Source: Candidatus Gastranaerophilales bacterium
GTDB taxonomy: Bacteria; Cyanobacteriota; Vampirovibrionia; Gastranaerophilales; Gastranaerophilaceae
Length of the DNA stretch: 64,000 bases
Direction of reading: 5' to 3'
Assembly (NCBI GenBank): GCA_900769645.1
Contig: CAAGHI010000032.1
Location: forward strand, 1-64,000
Below the pieces are notes generated by a model. The model searched no databases, was not told the origin of the DNA, and was given only the letters and a program-made list of their open reading frames with translations. Position numbers and translations under genes: made by a program. Of this stretch, positions 15,969-25,772 are shown in pieces. Within the stretch, counting starts at the first letter, position 1. Each line of letters opens with the position of its first letter.

Positions 15969-16973
15969 ATGGTAAACGTAGCAATTAACGGATTCGGTAG
16001 AATCGGTAGAAACACTCTTAGAGCTGCTATTGCAGAAGGTATTTTTGACAAAATTAATTATGTAGCAATCAATGACCCAGGTCTTAAACCTGAAGATGCT
16101 GCTAGAATCTTCAAATATGACTCAGTTATGGGTAGATTCAACGGAACAGTTGAAGCTTACGAAGAAGGTATTATCGTTAACGGTAAAAAAATTAAATTCT
16201 TCGCTGAAAAAGATCCAGCTCAATTGCCTTGGAAAGATTTAGGTGTTGAAGTTGTTGTTGAATCAACTGGTTTCTTCACAGATGCAACTAAAGCTCACGC
16301 TCACATCGATGCTGGTGCTAAAAAAGTTATCATTTCAGCTCCTGCTTCAAACGAAGACAAAACAATTGTTTTGGGCGTTAACGAAAATGAATATGATCCA
16401 GCTAAACATAATGTAATTTCAATGGCATCTTGTACTACAAACTGCTTGGCTCCTGTAGCTAAAGCTATCAACGATAAATTCGGTATCGTTAAAGGTTTGA
16501 TGACAACAGTTCACTCTTACACTGGCGACCAAAGAATTCTTGATGCTGGTCACAAAGACCCTCGTAGAGCTAGAGCTGGCGCTTTGAACATCGTTCCTAC
16601 AAAAACAGGTGCTGCTAAAGCTGTTGCTCTTGTATTGCCTGAATTGAAAGGTAAATTGGACGGTTTCGCAATGAGAGTTCCTACTCCAGACGTATCTCTA
16701 GTTGACGTTGTATTCGAAACTGAAAAGAAAGTTACTGTTGAAGAAGTAAACGCTGCTTTGAAAGAAGCTGCTGATGGACACGTATTGTGCTACTCAGATG
16801 AACCATTAGTTTCAACTGACTACATCGGTTCTCACCAATCTTCAACTGTTGACTCATTGTTGACAAGAGTTATGGGCGACAACATGGTTAAAGTTATTTC
16901 TTGGTATGATAACGAATGTGGTTATTCTACAAGATTGGCTGAAACTACTTTGATGGTTGCTGAAAAATTATAA
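15969..16973 (+). CDS. gap: glyceraldehyde-3-phosphate dehydrogenase, type I
   Basis: Oxidises glyceraldehyde 3-phosphate to 1,3-bisphosphoglycerate with NAD+ in glycolysis. It is 334 aa. The NAD fold is VAINGFGRIGRNTLRAA, the catalytic cysteine lies in SMASCTTNCLAP, and the phosphate sites are HSYTGDQ and the RARAGALNIVPTKTGAAKA segment. The codon use is the most biased in the window (nearly uniform gct, ggt, gaa and aaa choices), as expected for a highly expressed gene. It has its own promoter and a strong terminator. Confidence 0.98.
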   Translation: MVNVAINGFGRIGRNTLRAAIAEGIFDKINYVAINDPGLKPEDAARIFKYDSVMGRFNGTVEAYEEGIIVNGKKIKFFAEKDPAQLPWKDLGVEVVVESTGFFTDATKAHAHIDAGAKKVIISAPASNEDKTIVLGVNENEYDPAKHNVISMASCTTNCLAPVAKAINDKFGIVKGLMTTVHSYTGDQRILDAGHKDPRRARAGALNIVPTKTGAAKAVALVLPELKGKLDGFAMRVPTPDVSLVDVVFETEKKVTVEEVNAALKEAADGHVLCYSDEPLVSTDYIGSHQSSTVDSLLTRVMGDNMVKVISWYDNECGYSTRLAETTLMVAEKL

Positions 16974-17001
16974 TTGATTTTATAATTTGTAAATAATCGA
17001 A

Positions 17002-17035
17002 AAACAAGTCTGATTTATTTCAGGCTTGTTTTTTT
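17002..17035 (+). terminator. gap terminator
   Basis: aaacaagtctga (17002-17013) pairs with tcaggcttgttt (17020-17031) with one mismatch, and a T-run follows. Confidence 0.85.
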
Positions 17036-17061
17036 ATGAAAAAAATGATAATATGTATGTT

Positions 17062-17439
17062 ATGAAAAAATATTTTATATTAGGTATAATTTTGTTTTCA
17101 GGTTTGACATGTTCTGCGGCAGTGTATTTGGGAACAAGAATTCCTGTTGTAGGACAAACAATTTCTGATAAAAAAGTTCAAGGCTCTATTGTGAGCTACG
17201 TTTATGCAAAAGTTTTTCGGGAAAACAGACGTTGCCGAGATTTGCAACTTATTGATACTAAGGTTACAGAACAGCCGACAAATGTAAAATTCAGCAAATA
17301 TGGCAAACAGGTCTCCGGCAATTGGAAGGAAGAATGGACAGTCGATGCATGCGGGCAAAAAATGGTTGTTCCAATTGATTTTGAACTTTCAAGATCTGGC
17401 ACAAGATATATTATAAATAATGCGCAAAAGGCTAAATAA
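17062..17439 (+). CDS. secreted or membrane-anchored hypothetical protein
   Basis: Protein of 125 aa with an N-terminal signal peptide, MKKYFILGIILFSGLTCSA, cleaved after about residue 19. The mature part is small and basic, with two Cys pairs of likely periplasmic use (near RRCRDL and VDACGQ). No family is recognised. The start is uncertain: an in-frame ATG lies at 17053, and a GATAAT box ends 9 nt before 17062. The gene ends one base from the stop of the convergent M16 gene. Confidence 0.75.
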   Translation: MKKYFILGIILFSGLTCSAAVYLGTRIPVVGQTISDKKVQGSIVSYVYAKVFRENRRCRDLQLIDTKVTEQPTNVKFSKYGKQVSGNWKEEWTVDACGQKMVVPIDFELSRSGTRYIINNAQKAK

Positions 17440-17440
17440 T

Positions 17441-20236
17441 CTATTTTTCAAGGCTTTTCAAGTAATCTGCATTAGCTTTCAATGTATCTTCTGTCGCAAC
17501 GATTGAATATGTAGGTTTGCCGGCAAAAATATAGTTTGCAGCATTATAAATATCATCTACAGTAATCTTATCAATTTCGTCAAACATCAAATTTTCTCTT
17601 GACAAACCATACGGAGAATTCAAACCTTGAAGTAGGCTTATTGTCTTGTCATCTGATGCGTGGTTAGAGTTTAAAATCTGATTTTTTAGACTCAATTTTG
17701 CATTGGCAAGTTCTTCATCTGTAACTTTTTCGGTTTTAATTTTTTCAATATGCCTGTTGAAGCCGTCAATTGATTTTTTTATATTCTCAAAACTTTTTTC
17801 ACCTGTATCCTTATTATCAGTTGTAGTACCTATTTTAAGGGCCATTACACCGATATTTTCATTTGTTCTGGTATTTGATTTTACATGGTATGCAAGTTTT
17901 TCTTTCTCACGCAAATCAGAGAACAATCTGGACGATGGATTTCCGCCTAAAATAGTGTTCAAAAGCGAAACAGTTATTTTATCTTTGACATTATTGTTTA
18001 CTCGATATTTAAACGCCTCAACGATTTCAGCTTGATTTTTAAAATCAATATCTGTTAGAACTTTTGTTTCAGTTGTTGGAGCGTAAACATCTTTCAAAGT
18101 CTTAACAGAGAACTCATTAACAGGTTTCAGCCGGCTTAGACCATTGAATAAAGTATTGCTTAATTCCGGTTTTTTATTAAGTGGAGCAGCTACCACAACT
18201 TCACCAATTCCGTGTGTAACTGAATTGTAAAAATGCTTTACATCATCAAGCGTCAATGAGTCGAGTTCTTGCAAGATTTCTTCTTTTGAATATCCCTCAG
18301 GCAAGCCTTTATATAGCTCACAATCAAGCTTATCGTAAGCGGATTTTTCAGACAACATAATATTTTCTTTTATATTTTTCTTAGCTCGCTTAAAATCTTC
18401 TTGCGTGAAGCGAGGATTTTCAACAGATTCTTTCAACCCTTCAAGAGCCTTACCAAGATCATCAGAATCACAATAGACAACTGACGAAATAGAGTTTTCA
18501 GCAGCACCTGAAACGATTTCAATACCATTTTTAGCCATATCTGTTTCAAAATCTTCTTGTTTTCTAAACATTGTTCCTTCTTTAAAAAGTTCATCAAGAA
18601 CCAATGCTGCAGAAAGCTTTTCCGGAACAAAATTATCGTTTTTTAATTTCAATGTAAGACTTACATTGTTTGTTTTGGAATTAATAGTCACAGCACGAAA
18701 ATTGTTGTTTAGGTTATATTCCTTGACAGATGACATATTTATAGCTTCTTTTTTAGCACCCGTAAAAGAAATTGCTTGGTGATTTTGTTTAATTGTTTCT
18801 TCTGTAGCAGATGCCGGGTGAACAACCGTAACAGAGGCTTTGTTTACGTCTAAATATTTCTTTGCTGTATCAACTAAATCCTTTGCAGTCATTGATTTTA
18901 CAGTATTTTCAAATTCGTTTAGATAATCTTGATTGTTTTCAAGAACAGATGTTCCAATAGAATTATTTGTTCTAAAAGAGTTTTCAAAAATCAGTGAAAA
19001 ACCATTCAACATTTTTTTCTTAATAATCTGCATTTCATCATCAGTTGGCGGATTATTTGCAATATTGCCAATTTCAGTAAATATTGTTTTCAAAACTTTT
19101 TCAGAATTTTCATCACTACAATCTGCCGTAAACATCAAAACTTGTCCATCACTAGGATTTGAGCTAACTTTTTCCGAATCACTCCAACAGTTTGAATTAT
19201 ATTGTTTTAAATTTTTGTCAATACGAGAAGTTACAGATGATGCCAAAATTGAACTTAGAGCATCTGCATAAATCCTAGCTTTAGTATTGTTGGAAGCTGG
19301 TCCGTTGAAGCCCACTACAACTGTTGAAGCAGTTGCTTTATCAGAAATAATGTCTTCTCTAACCGCTTTTTGAGTTGGCGTAAATTTTTCCAAATGTTGT
19401 GGCGCTGTAGGCTGTTTTTTAGACGTAAAATACTTTGAAATAAGCTGCATTGTCTCGTCAGGTTTAACGTCACCTGAGATTACCGTCACCATATTTGCAG
19501 GATAATAATTGTTTTTGTAATAATTTACAACATCATCACGGGTTAAATTGGTTATGTTGTCCGTTGTTCCACCAATCATATCGGTTGATGTGGTTTCAAT
19601 TCCATAAAGATTTTTAATCATTTTGTTTACAGCCAAATTCTCAGGATTTGACGTAATCATATTGATTTCAGAATTTACAATACCCTTTTCTTTTTCAAGC
19701 TTATCTGTTGCAAATAAAGGTGTTTCAAGCATTGATGCATGAAGTTTGATTTTCTTTTCCAAATCACCGTCATTTAGAAGGTTTGAGCTTATATAATAAT
19801 TCGTTTCTGCAAAACCTGTTGATGCATTGGTTGAAGCCCCCATTTTATCGACATTTTTGAAAAAATCACCTTGTTCAAGCCCTTCTGAGCCGTTAAAAAG
19901 ATTATGTTCGATATAATGACTTATACCTCTAATCTTATCCGGTTCATTCATTGAGCCGGTGTTCACGTACGTTCTAAGAACAGTTTCACCTTCTTGAGGT
20001 ACAATGATAACCCTTTGACCGTTTGCGAGCTTATAGCAGTATGCTTTTGTGTCATAAGGGAAATTCATTTCACCGGTTTTAGTATAAGCCATAGGAGTCT
20101 TAACCGCAAAATCTGGCTTAATATCAGACACCTGCTCAATTTGAGGATTTGTCTGAGCTGTTTCTGAGCCTTTAAAAGACGGTTTGCAGAACTTGATATA
20201 GTTATTTACATTATTAATCGAACTAATTCTATACAC
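17441..20236 (-). CDS. M16 (insulinase-like) metallopeptidase, two-domain
   Basis: Zinc peptidase of 931 aa with two tandem M16 halves. The active half has the inverted zinc motif HYIEH (107-111), and the third ligand is in EKGIVNSE (about 183-190). The second half (from about residue 500) lacks the motif, as usual, and contains ILGGNPSSRLFSDLREKEKLAYHV. The N-terminus, VYRISSINNVNNY then PSFKGSE, is not a normal signal peptide and resembles those of the genes at 5566 and 54952. The GTG at 20236 is chosen because it sits 5 nt after the shared TTTATA element; a TTG at 20254 is also open. Confidence 0.88.
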   Translation of the reverse strand: MYRISSINNVNNYIKFCKPSFKGSETAQTNPQIEQVSDIKPDFAVKTPMAYTKTGEMNFPYDTKAYCYKLANGQRVIIVPQEGETVLRTYVNTGSMNEPDKIRGISHYIEHNLFNGSEGLEQGDFFKNVDKMGASTNASTGFAETNYYISSNLLNDGDLEKKIKLHASMLETPLFATDKLEKEKGIVNSEINMITSNPENLAVNKMIKNLYGIETTSTDMIGGTTDNITNLTRDDVVNYYKNNYYPANMVTVISGDVKPDETMQLISKYFTSKKQPTAPQHLEKFTPTQKAVREDIISDKATASTVVVGFNGPASNNTKARIYADALSSILASSVTSRIDKNLKQYNSNCWSDSEKVSSNPSDGQVLMFTADCSDENSEKVLKTIFTEIGNIANNPPTDDEMQIIKKKMLNGFSLIFENSFRTNNSIGTSVLENNQDYLNEFENTVKSMTAKDLVDTAKKYLDVNKASVTVVHPASATEETIKQNHQAISFTGAKKEAINMSSVKEYNLNNNFRAVTINSKTNNVSLTLKLKNDNFVPEKLSAALVLDELFKEGTMFRKQEDFETDMAKNGIEIVSGAAENSISSVVYCDSDDLGKALEGLKESVENPRFTQEDFKRAKKNIKENIMLSEKSAYDKLDCELYKGLPEGYSKEEILQELDSLTLDDVKHFYNSVTHGIGEVVVAAPLNKKPELSNTLFNGLSRLKPVNEFSVKTLKDVYAPTTETKVLTDIDFKNQAEIVEAFKYRVNNNVKDKITVSLLNTILGGNPSSRLFSDLREKEKLAYHVKSNTRTNENIGVMALKIGTTTDNKDTGEKSFENIKKSIDGFNRHIEKIKTEKVTDEELANAKLSLKNQILNSNHASDDKTISLLQGLNSPYGLSRENLMFDEIDKITVDDIYNAANYIFAGKPTYSIVATEDTLKANADYLKSLEK

Positions 20237-20270
20237 GTTTATATAAAAACACAAAATAAGAAAAAATTGC
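20237..20270 (-). promoter_or_regulatory. shared promoter-like element, copy 2
   Basis: On the minus strand GCAATT (20265-20270) is 17 nt from TTTATA, then 5 nt to GTG. The conserved strings GCAATTTTT and GTTTTTATA align with copies at 6253-6285 and 55657-55690. Confidence 0.55.
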
Positions 20271-20287
20271 CAAAATACTTAATAAAA

Positions 20288-20320
20288 ATTAAAAAAGAGG
20301 CAACCTTTCGGGCTGCCTCA
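20288..20320 (-). terminator. dapL terminator
   Basis: tgaggcagcc and ggttgcctct form a hairpin on the minus strand and a T6 run follows, just beyond the dapL stop. Confidence 0.85.
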
Positions 20321-20326
20321 AACTTA

Positions 20327-21493
20327 TTAATAGTGAATTCCTGCGTCTTTCATACGTTGAATACATTTTTTGATAGTCTCAACATCTTTTGTAAGAGCAA
20401 CTCTAAAATAGCCTTCACCATATTTGCCGTAACCGTTTCCAGGTGGAACAACAACATGAGCTTTTTCAAGCATAACAGTTACAAACTCTTCTGATGTCAT
20501 ACCTTTTGGAACAGGAAGCCACAAGTAGAAAGTAGCTTTTGATGGTTTAATATCCCAGCCAAGCTCTCTAAAACCTTCTTCTGCAGCGTCACGACGTTCT
20601 TGATACATATTGTTCAAGTCTGTAATATATTTTTCATCAACTGTGAATGCAGTTGTTGCAGCTTGCTGAATAGCTTTGAAAGTTCCTGAATCAATGTTAT
20701 TTTTAATTGTTCCAAGAGCTTTTATGGCATCAGCGTTACCACAAACAAATCCGACTCTCCAACCCGTCATATTATATGATTTTGAATGAGAATAAAATTC
20801 GATTGCAACATCTTTTGCACCTTCAACTTGCAACACAGATGGGGCTTTGTAGCCTTCAAAAGTCATTTCTGAATATGCCATATCTGAGCAAAGCAAAATG
20901 TCGTATTTTTTACAGAAATCAACAGCTTTTTTCCAAAAATCCAAGTCAGCAGTGGCACTTGTAGGATTGTTTGGATAGTTCAAAAACATAAGTTTTGATT
21001 TCTTTGCAATATCTCCAGGAATTTTATCAAAATCAGGAAGATATCCGTTTTCTTCTAATAGAGGCATTTCATAAGGAGTTCCACCTGCAAATATTGTTGC
21101 ATTGTGGTAAACCGGATACCCAGGATCTGGAACCAATGTGTAATCTCCTTTATCGACATAAGCAAAGAAAACGTGTGCGATTGCTTCTTTTGAGCCGATA
21201 TTTGCAAGCATTTCGGTATCAGGATTAAGCTCAACGCCAAAACGACGTTTCATCCAATCACAAGCTCCTTTTCTAAATTGTTCTGTACCGTTGTATGGTG
21301 GATAATCGTGGTTTTTAGGATTGTCAATAGCCTTATGCATTTCATCAACAATAGGTTGAAGAGTAGGGCTATCAGGATCGCCAATACCTAAGCTTATAAT
21401 ATCAATTCCTTTTGCCTTTGCTTCCGCAATTTTTCTATCAATTTCGGCAAACAAATATGGAGGAATTTGCTCTAATCTTTCAGATACTTTCAT
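20327..21493 (-). CDS. dapL: LL-diaminopimelate aminotransferase
   Basis: PLP enzyme that converts tetrahydrodipicolinate directly to LL-diaminopimelate in lysine and peptidoglycan synthesis, a route typical of cyanobacteria, chlamydiae and plants. It is 388 aa. The PLP lysine is Lys238 in SHSKSYNMTGWRVGF, with NYPNNPTSA near 172 and LGIGDPDSPT at 35-44. The Shine-Dalgarno is aaggaga. Its divergent neighbour is ruvB, with a 16-bp palindrome between them. A related class I aminotransferase is possible, but the DapL-type PYNGTEQFRKG segment argues for DapL. Confidence 0.9.
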   Translation of the reverse strand: MKVSERLEQIPPYLFAEIDRKIAEAKAKGIDIISLGIGDPDSPTLQPIVDEMHKAIDNPKNHDYPPYNGTEQFRKGACDWMKRRFGVELNPDTEMLANIGSKEAIAHVFFAYVDKGDYTLVPDPGYPVYHNATIFAGGTPYEMPLLEENGYLPDFDKIPGDIAKKSKLMFLNYPNNPTSATADLDFWKKAVDFCKKYDILLCSDMAYSEMTFEGYKAPSVLQVEGAKDVAIEFYSHSKSYNMTGWRVGFVCGNADAIKALGTIKNNIDSGTFKAIQQAATTAFTVDEKYITDLNNMYQERRDAAEEGFRELGWDIKPSKATFYLWLPVPKGMTSEEFVTVMLEKAHVVVPPGNGYGKYGEGYFRVALTKDVETIKKCIQRMKDAGIHY

Positions 21494-21530
21494 TAAATCT
21501 CCTTCTTAATAATTTGTCTAATACACTAGT

Positions 21531-21546
21531 TTTATGATATCATAAA
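21531..21546. promoter_or_regulatory. 16-bp perfect palindrome between dapL and ruvB
   Basis: tttatgatatcataaa is its own reverse complement and lies midway between two divergent genes, a typical position for a dimeric regulator site. No other copy was noticed. AT-rich DNA makes chance palindromes likelier, so support is limited. Confidence 0.3.
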
Positions 21547-21604
21547 TATAAAGTGAATTCAATAAACTTCAATGTTGCATTTTTGAGGTTTAAGGTGGAG
21601 AAAA

Positions 21605-22681
21605 ATGAGTATAATAGCAGATGATAACGATTTTGAACACAAGCCGATTGCAGAAAAGAAAAAGACTTCTGTAATTAAATCTGAGGCACTTGATAATGAC
21701 AAAAATTTCGAAAACTGTATCAGACCAAAGTCTTTTGATACCTATATCGGTCAATCTGCCTTGAAAGAAACCTTAAAAATATCAATTGCAGCAGCTAAAA
21801 AAAGAGAGTTGCCATTGGATCACTTGCTTTTTTACGGACCTCCGGGGCTTGGAAAAACAACTCTTGCAGGCGTAATCGCAGAACAGATGGGGGTTAATAT
21901 TAAAATAACATCAGCACCGGCACTTGAAAGACCTCGTGATATCATAGGAATTTTGATGTCTTTAAAAGGCGGAGAAATCCTGTTCATAGACGAAATCCAT
22001 AGACTTAATAAAGTTGCAGAAGAAATTTTGTACCCTGCAATGGAAGATTTTTTCTTAGATATGACAACAGGGAAAAGTCAGACTGTAAAGACACTTCGAG
22101 TTCCATTGCCTAAATTTACTCTGATTGGAGCAACAACAAAGGCTGGTGAGCTTTCTGGTCCCCTTAGAGATAGATTTGGAATAATCCACAGACTTGAATT
22201 TTACACAGAAGATGAATTGGCACAAGTTATTACACGTACTGCTGGAATTTTGAATATCGAAATTACAGAAGAAGGTGCACACGCTATCGCACGCCGTTCA
22301 AGAGGGACTCCACGTATCGCAAACAGACTTGTAAAAAGAGTTTCCGACTATGCACTCGTAAAACACGATGGAAAAATCACTGAAGATGTCGCAAATAAAT
22401 CTCTTGATATTTTAAAAATCGACAACTACGGCTTAGACAACACTGACAGAAGCCTTTTGCGCTTGATTATCGAAAAATACGATGGTGGACCAGTCGGAAT
22501 TGAAACAATAGCCGCTGCAATTGGTGAAGATGTTCGCACAATTGAAGATGTTTGTGAGCCATTTTTACTTCAAGCAGGGCTCTTGCAACGCACACCAAGA
22601 GGTCGCAAAGTTTCTCCAGCAACATACAGACATCTTGGCTACAAAACTGCAAAAGCAACAAATCAGCAAAGTTTATTCTAG
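21605..22681 (+). CDS. ruvB: Holliday junction branch migration helicase RuvB
   Basis: AAA+ motor that drives branch migration with RuvA. It is 358 aa. It has IRPKSFDTYIGQ, Walker A GPPGLGKTT, Walker B FIDEIHRL, sensor 1 LIGATTKAG and the arginine finger region GPLRDRFG. The C-terminal winged helix ends RTPRGRKVSPATYRHLGY. The N-terminal tail is about 30 residues longer than in E. coli. An aaggtgga Shine-Dalgarno is present. ruvA and ruvC are absent here. Confidence 0.97.
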   Translation: MSIIADDNDFEHKPIAEKKKTSVIKSEALDNDKNFENCIRPKSFDTYIGQSALKETLKISIAAAKKRELPLDHLLFYGPPGLGKTTLAGVIAEQMGVNIKITSAPALERPRDIIGILMSLKGGEILFIDEIHRLNKVAEEILYPAMEDFFLDMTTGKSQTVKTLRVPLPKFTLIGATTKAGELSGPLRDRFGIIHRLEFYTEDELAQVITRTAGILNIEITEEGAHAIARRSRGTPRIANRLVKRVSDYALVKHDGKITEDVANKSLDILKIDNYGLDNTDRSLLRLIIEKYDGGPVGIETIAAAIGEDVRTIEDVCEPFLLQAGLLQRTPRGRKVSPATYRHLGYKTAKATNQQSLF

Positions 22682-22718
22682 TTTCAATTTTCACGCAACT
22701 ACAATGTGAACTAAACTT

Positions 22719-23960
22719 CTATTTTGCCGAAATATAACCATTTAATGCCGTGTAAGCCGCAACATAAGGCGATGCCAGATAAATTGAGCCTTCGACATTT
22801 CCCATACGGCCTTTAAAGTTTCTATTTTGCGTAGCAAGACAAACTTCACCATCTGCTAAAGTACCGGCATGAACCCCTACGCAAGGACCGCACCCAGGAG
22901 GAAGAATAGTTGCATTAGCTTCCACAAAAGTCGTTATCAAGCCTTCATCAAGTGCATGTAAATAAACGTCTTTTGACGCCGGACAAATAAGCATTCTAAC
23001 ATCTGAATTAACCTTTTTGCCTTTCAAAATCTTTGCAACAATACGCAAATCTTCAATTCTACCGTTTGTGCAAGTTCCGACAAAAACCTGATTTACTTTG
23101 ATATCAGAAAGCTCTTCTACAGGTTTTGTATTATCCACCGTGTGTGGACAAGAAACAGTATGCCCAATATCTTCAGCATTAATTTTTATTATGCGTTCAT
23201 AAACCGCGTCCTCATCAGGTTTAAGTGTCCTAAACTTGTCTTCGCGCCCACGAGATTTTAAAAATTCTCGAGTCTTGTCATCCGCAACGAATAAACCGGC
23301 CTTTGCACCAGCCTCAACAGCCATATTTGCAAGCGTAAACCTCTCTGACATGCTCATATTTTCAATTGTGTCACCACAAAACTCTAACGCTTTATAAGTC
23401 GCACCATCAGCTCCAATTAGTCCTATCAGATGAAGCATTAAATCTTTTGAGCAAATTCCGTCTTTAAATTTGCCTGTAACCTCTATTTTGAATGTTTGAG
23501 GCACTTTAAGCCAAGTTTTTCCAAGTGCCATAGCAACTGCAATATCAGTTGAACCCATTCCTGTTGCAAATGCGCCTAATGCACCTGATGTACAAGTGTG
23601 AGAATCAGCACCAACAAGAATTTCACAAGGATTTACAAAAGTTTCGACTAATCTTTGGTGACAAACTCCAGCACCAACATCAGACAACACTGCCCCATAT
23701 TCTTTGGCAAAATCTCTTAAAACAATGTGAGTGTTTGACAATTCTTTTCGTGGACTCGGAGAAGCATGATCGATAAACAAAATCGTTCTTTCAGGATTAT
23801 TTAACTTTGACTTGCCAAGTTTTTTGAATTCTTGAACTGTCAAAGGACCTGTTCCATCTTGTACAGCCGTAACATCAACTCGCGCAATTACAAGCTCTCC
23901 GGAATGGACATCACGCCCAACATGTTCTGATATAATTTTTTCTGCTAAAGTTTGTCCCAT
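22719..23960 (-). CDS. leuC: 3-isopropylmalate dehydratase large subunit, LeuC2/homoaconitase type
   Basis: 4Fe-4S hydro-lyase of the two-subunit aconitase superfamily, expected to isomerise 2- to 3-isopropylmalate in leucine synthesis. It is 413 aa, the length of the archaeal-type (LeuC2/HacA-like) large subunits rather than the 460-470 of E. coli LeuC. Cluster cysteines lie in GADSHTCTSGALG, FVGTCTNGR and PPGCGPCVGVHAG. The Shine-Dalgarno is aaaggag. The small subunit LeuD is not adjacent. Homoaconitase activity is an alternative that sequence alone does not exclude. Confidence 0.88.
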   Translation of the reverse strand: MGQTLAEKIISEHVGRDVHSGELVIARVDVTAVQDGTGPLTVQEFKKLGKSKLNNPERTILFIDHASPSPRKELSNTHIVLRDFAKEYGAVLSDVGAGVCHQRLVETFVNPCEILVGADSHTCTSGALGAFATGMGSTDIAVAMALGKTWLKVPQTFKIEVTGKFKDGICSKDLMLHLIGLIGADGATYKALEFCGDTIENMSMSERFTLANMAVEAGAKAGLFVADDKTREFLKSRGREDKFRTLKPDEDAVYERIIKINAEDIGHTVSCPHTVDNTKPVEELSDIKVNQVFVGTCTNGRIEDLRIVAKILKGKKVNSDVRMLICPASKDVYLHALDEGLITTFVEANATILPPGCGPCVGVHAGTLADGEVCLATQNRNFKGRMGNVEGSIYLASPYVAAYTALNGYISAK

Positions 23961-24028
23961 AAAACACTCCTTTTCAGTTTATTTTAGCATAGCATTACAC
24001 TCAAGGTCAAGAAATTTATTTTTAATAA

Positions 24029-24061
24029 AAAAGCTGTGCAACTAATGTCACACAGCTTTTT
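24029..24061 (-). terminator. terminator of the glucan phosphorylase gene
   Basis: aaaagctgtg (24029-24038) pairs perfectly with cacagctttt (24051-24060), with a T-run on the minus strand. Confidence 0.85.
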
Positions 24062-24080
24062 CAAACTATTTAATACCAAC

Positions 24081-25772
24081 TTACTTGATATTTGCGAATG
24101 TCCAAGCATCAAATGTCGGAGTTTCAGAAATATTCATTTCTTTTTTCTTTTCACCTGTACTTGAATCGTTATGAGCGATTGGCTTATACAATCTGTTGTA
24201 ATATTCAATTACCATACGATCTGAGTTGAAGTAAGCTTCAGATGTTCTGATTGCCTGACGCATCATACGAGCCCATTCTTGTTTGTTGTCGTAGTATGTT
24301 GGGATAATTTCATTTTCAATAATATTCATCATACATTCATGATCTTTCCAATGACGTTCTTCCCAAGGCATTTCATCATCTAGTTCAGGGTACTCGATTG
24401 TGTAACCGTTGATACCGTTGAATGTACCTTCTACTGTCCAACCATCAAATGTTGACAAGTGAAGTGCACCGTTAGCGTTTGCAGACATACCTGATGTGCC
24501 TGACGCTTCAAACGGTCTAAGTGGAGTATTCAACCAAATATCAGAACCACGTTTCAATTTGCCTGACAATTCAAGTTCATAACCAGGAAGCACAACAACA
24601 TTTTTCAAGCTGTGTGAACGGTTAAGAAGCTTGTTGAACATTTCCTTACCCATAACATCATCTGGGTGGAATTTACCGGCAAAGATAATTTGGATTTTAT
24701 TTTCATCAAGAAGTTTGTTAATTCTATCTTTGTCCATAAGAATAAGCCAAGCACGTTTGTAATCAGCAAATCTTCTAGCCCAAGTAATTGTCAATACATC
24801 AGGATCAAATCTTTTGCCTGCTACATTTGCGACATATTCAAACAATTCTTCTTTCATCTCACGTTTAACAGCAAGAAGTTTTTCAGCTGTATCAGCTTTT
24901 TTGATTCTATCATCTTGCCAGTAGTGAAGGTTTACAGCGTTAGTAATTGCTCTGATAGGGCATCTGCCATCAACCCATTCCCACATTTTGTTAGAAACAA
25001 GTCCATGTAGTTGAGATACAGCGTTAGCAAGTCTAGACATTCTCAAAGCAGCAACTGTTAGAGAGAAGTTTTCTCCACCCAATTGAACAGCTGTTTCTCT
25101 TGAACAACCAGCAAAGAAACCGCCTTCTAACAATGTGTCAACCCAGTGAACTTCGTTACCAGCTGCAACAGGAGTGTGAGTTGTGAATACAGTTTTCTTT
25201 TTAACTTCTTCCAAGTTTCCGCCATATTGTCTTAACAATTCAAAAGCAGCCGGAAGAGCGTGACCTTCGTTCATGTGAACAACATCAAATTTATATCCGA
25301 TTTGTTGCAAAATTCTTACACCAGCGATACCAAGAACTGTTTCTTGTGCAATTCTGATTTTTTCATTTCCATCATAAAGTTTATGAGAAATGCTCTTAGC
25401 CCAATCGCTGTTACCATCAATATCAGTTGTCAACAAATAAACAGGGCAAGAACCAAATAATTCAGGTTTTACAAGATAAGCCTTTACTTTAACTTTTTCG
25501 CCAAAGATATCAACTTCTGTCATAGCACCTGTATCTTCTAAGAAATCATAATATTTTCTGATATAAGCAACTTCAACCTGACCATCTTGTGCAATACGTT
25601 GATCATAATAACCATAAGACCATAACATAGTTACACCGACCATCGGCATTTGCAAATAACCGGCAGACAACATGTGTGAACCTGCCAAAAATCCTAAACC
25701 GCCTGAATAGATTTTTAAAGATTGATCTAATGCGATTTCCATTGAGAAATATGCTACATTTGGTAATGACAT
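24081..25772 (-). CDS. glgP: alpha-glucan phosphorylase family protein (GT35) lacking the PLP lysine
   Basis: Resembles the short alpha-glucan phosphorylases that release glucose 1-phosphate from glycogen. It is 563 aa. It has MEIALDQSLKIYSGGLGFLAG (11-31), VHMNEGHALPA (165-175), TTHTPVAAGNE and WARRFADYKR. The C-terminal cofactor loop reads EASGTSGMSANANGALHLSTFDGW. In the family as I know it this reads GTSGMK, with Lys carrying PLP; here residue 430 is Ser (codon TCT). Either this subfamily works without PLP at this site or the enzyme is inactive or altered. The start at 25772 follows agaggaagg; the 28-residue upstream extension is rejected. Confidence 0.85.
   Translation of the reverse strand: MSLPNVAYFSMEIALDQSLKIYSGGLGFLAGSHMLSAGYLQMPMVGVTMLWSYGYYDQRIAQDGQVEVAYIRKYYDFLEDTGAMTEVDIFGEKVKVKAYLVKPELFGSCPVYLLTTDIDGNSDWAKSISHKLYDGNEKIRIAQETVLGIAGVRILQQIGYKFDVVHMNEGHALPAAFELLRQYGGNLEEVKKKTVFTTHTPVAAGNEVHWVDTLLEGGFFAGCSRETAVQLGGENFSLTVAALRMSRLANAVSQLHGLVSNKMWEWVDGRCPIRAITNAVNLHYWQDDRIKKADTAEKLLAVKREMKEELFEYVANVAGKRFDPDVLTITWARRFADYKRAWLILMDKDRINKLLDENKIQIIFAGKFHPDDVMGKEMFNKLLNRSHSLKNVVVLPGYELELSGKLKRGSDIWLNTPLRPFEASGTSGMSANANGALHLSTFDGWTVEGTFNGINGYTIEYPELDDEMPWEERHWKDHECMMNIIENEIIPTYYDNKQEWARMMRQAIRTSEAYFNSDRMVIEYYNRLYKPIAHNDSSTGEKKKEMNISETPTFDAWTFANIK

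Noticed and set aside
17047..17061. Leaderless-type promoter for the small secreted protein
   Set aside because: GATAAT is 9 nt, not 6, from the preferred ATG, so it was not counted in the set.
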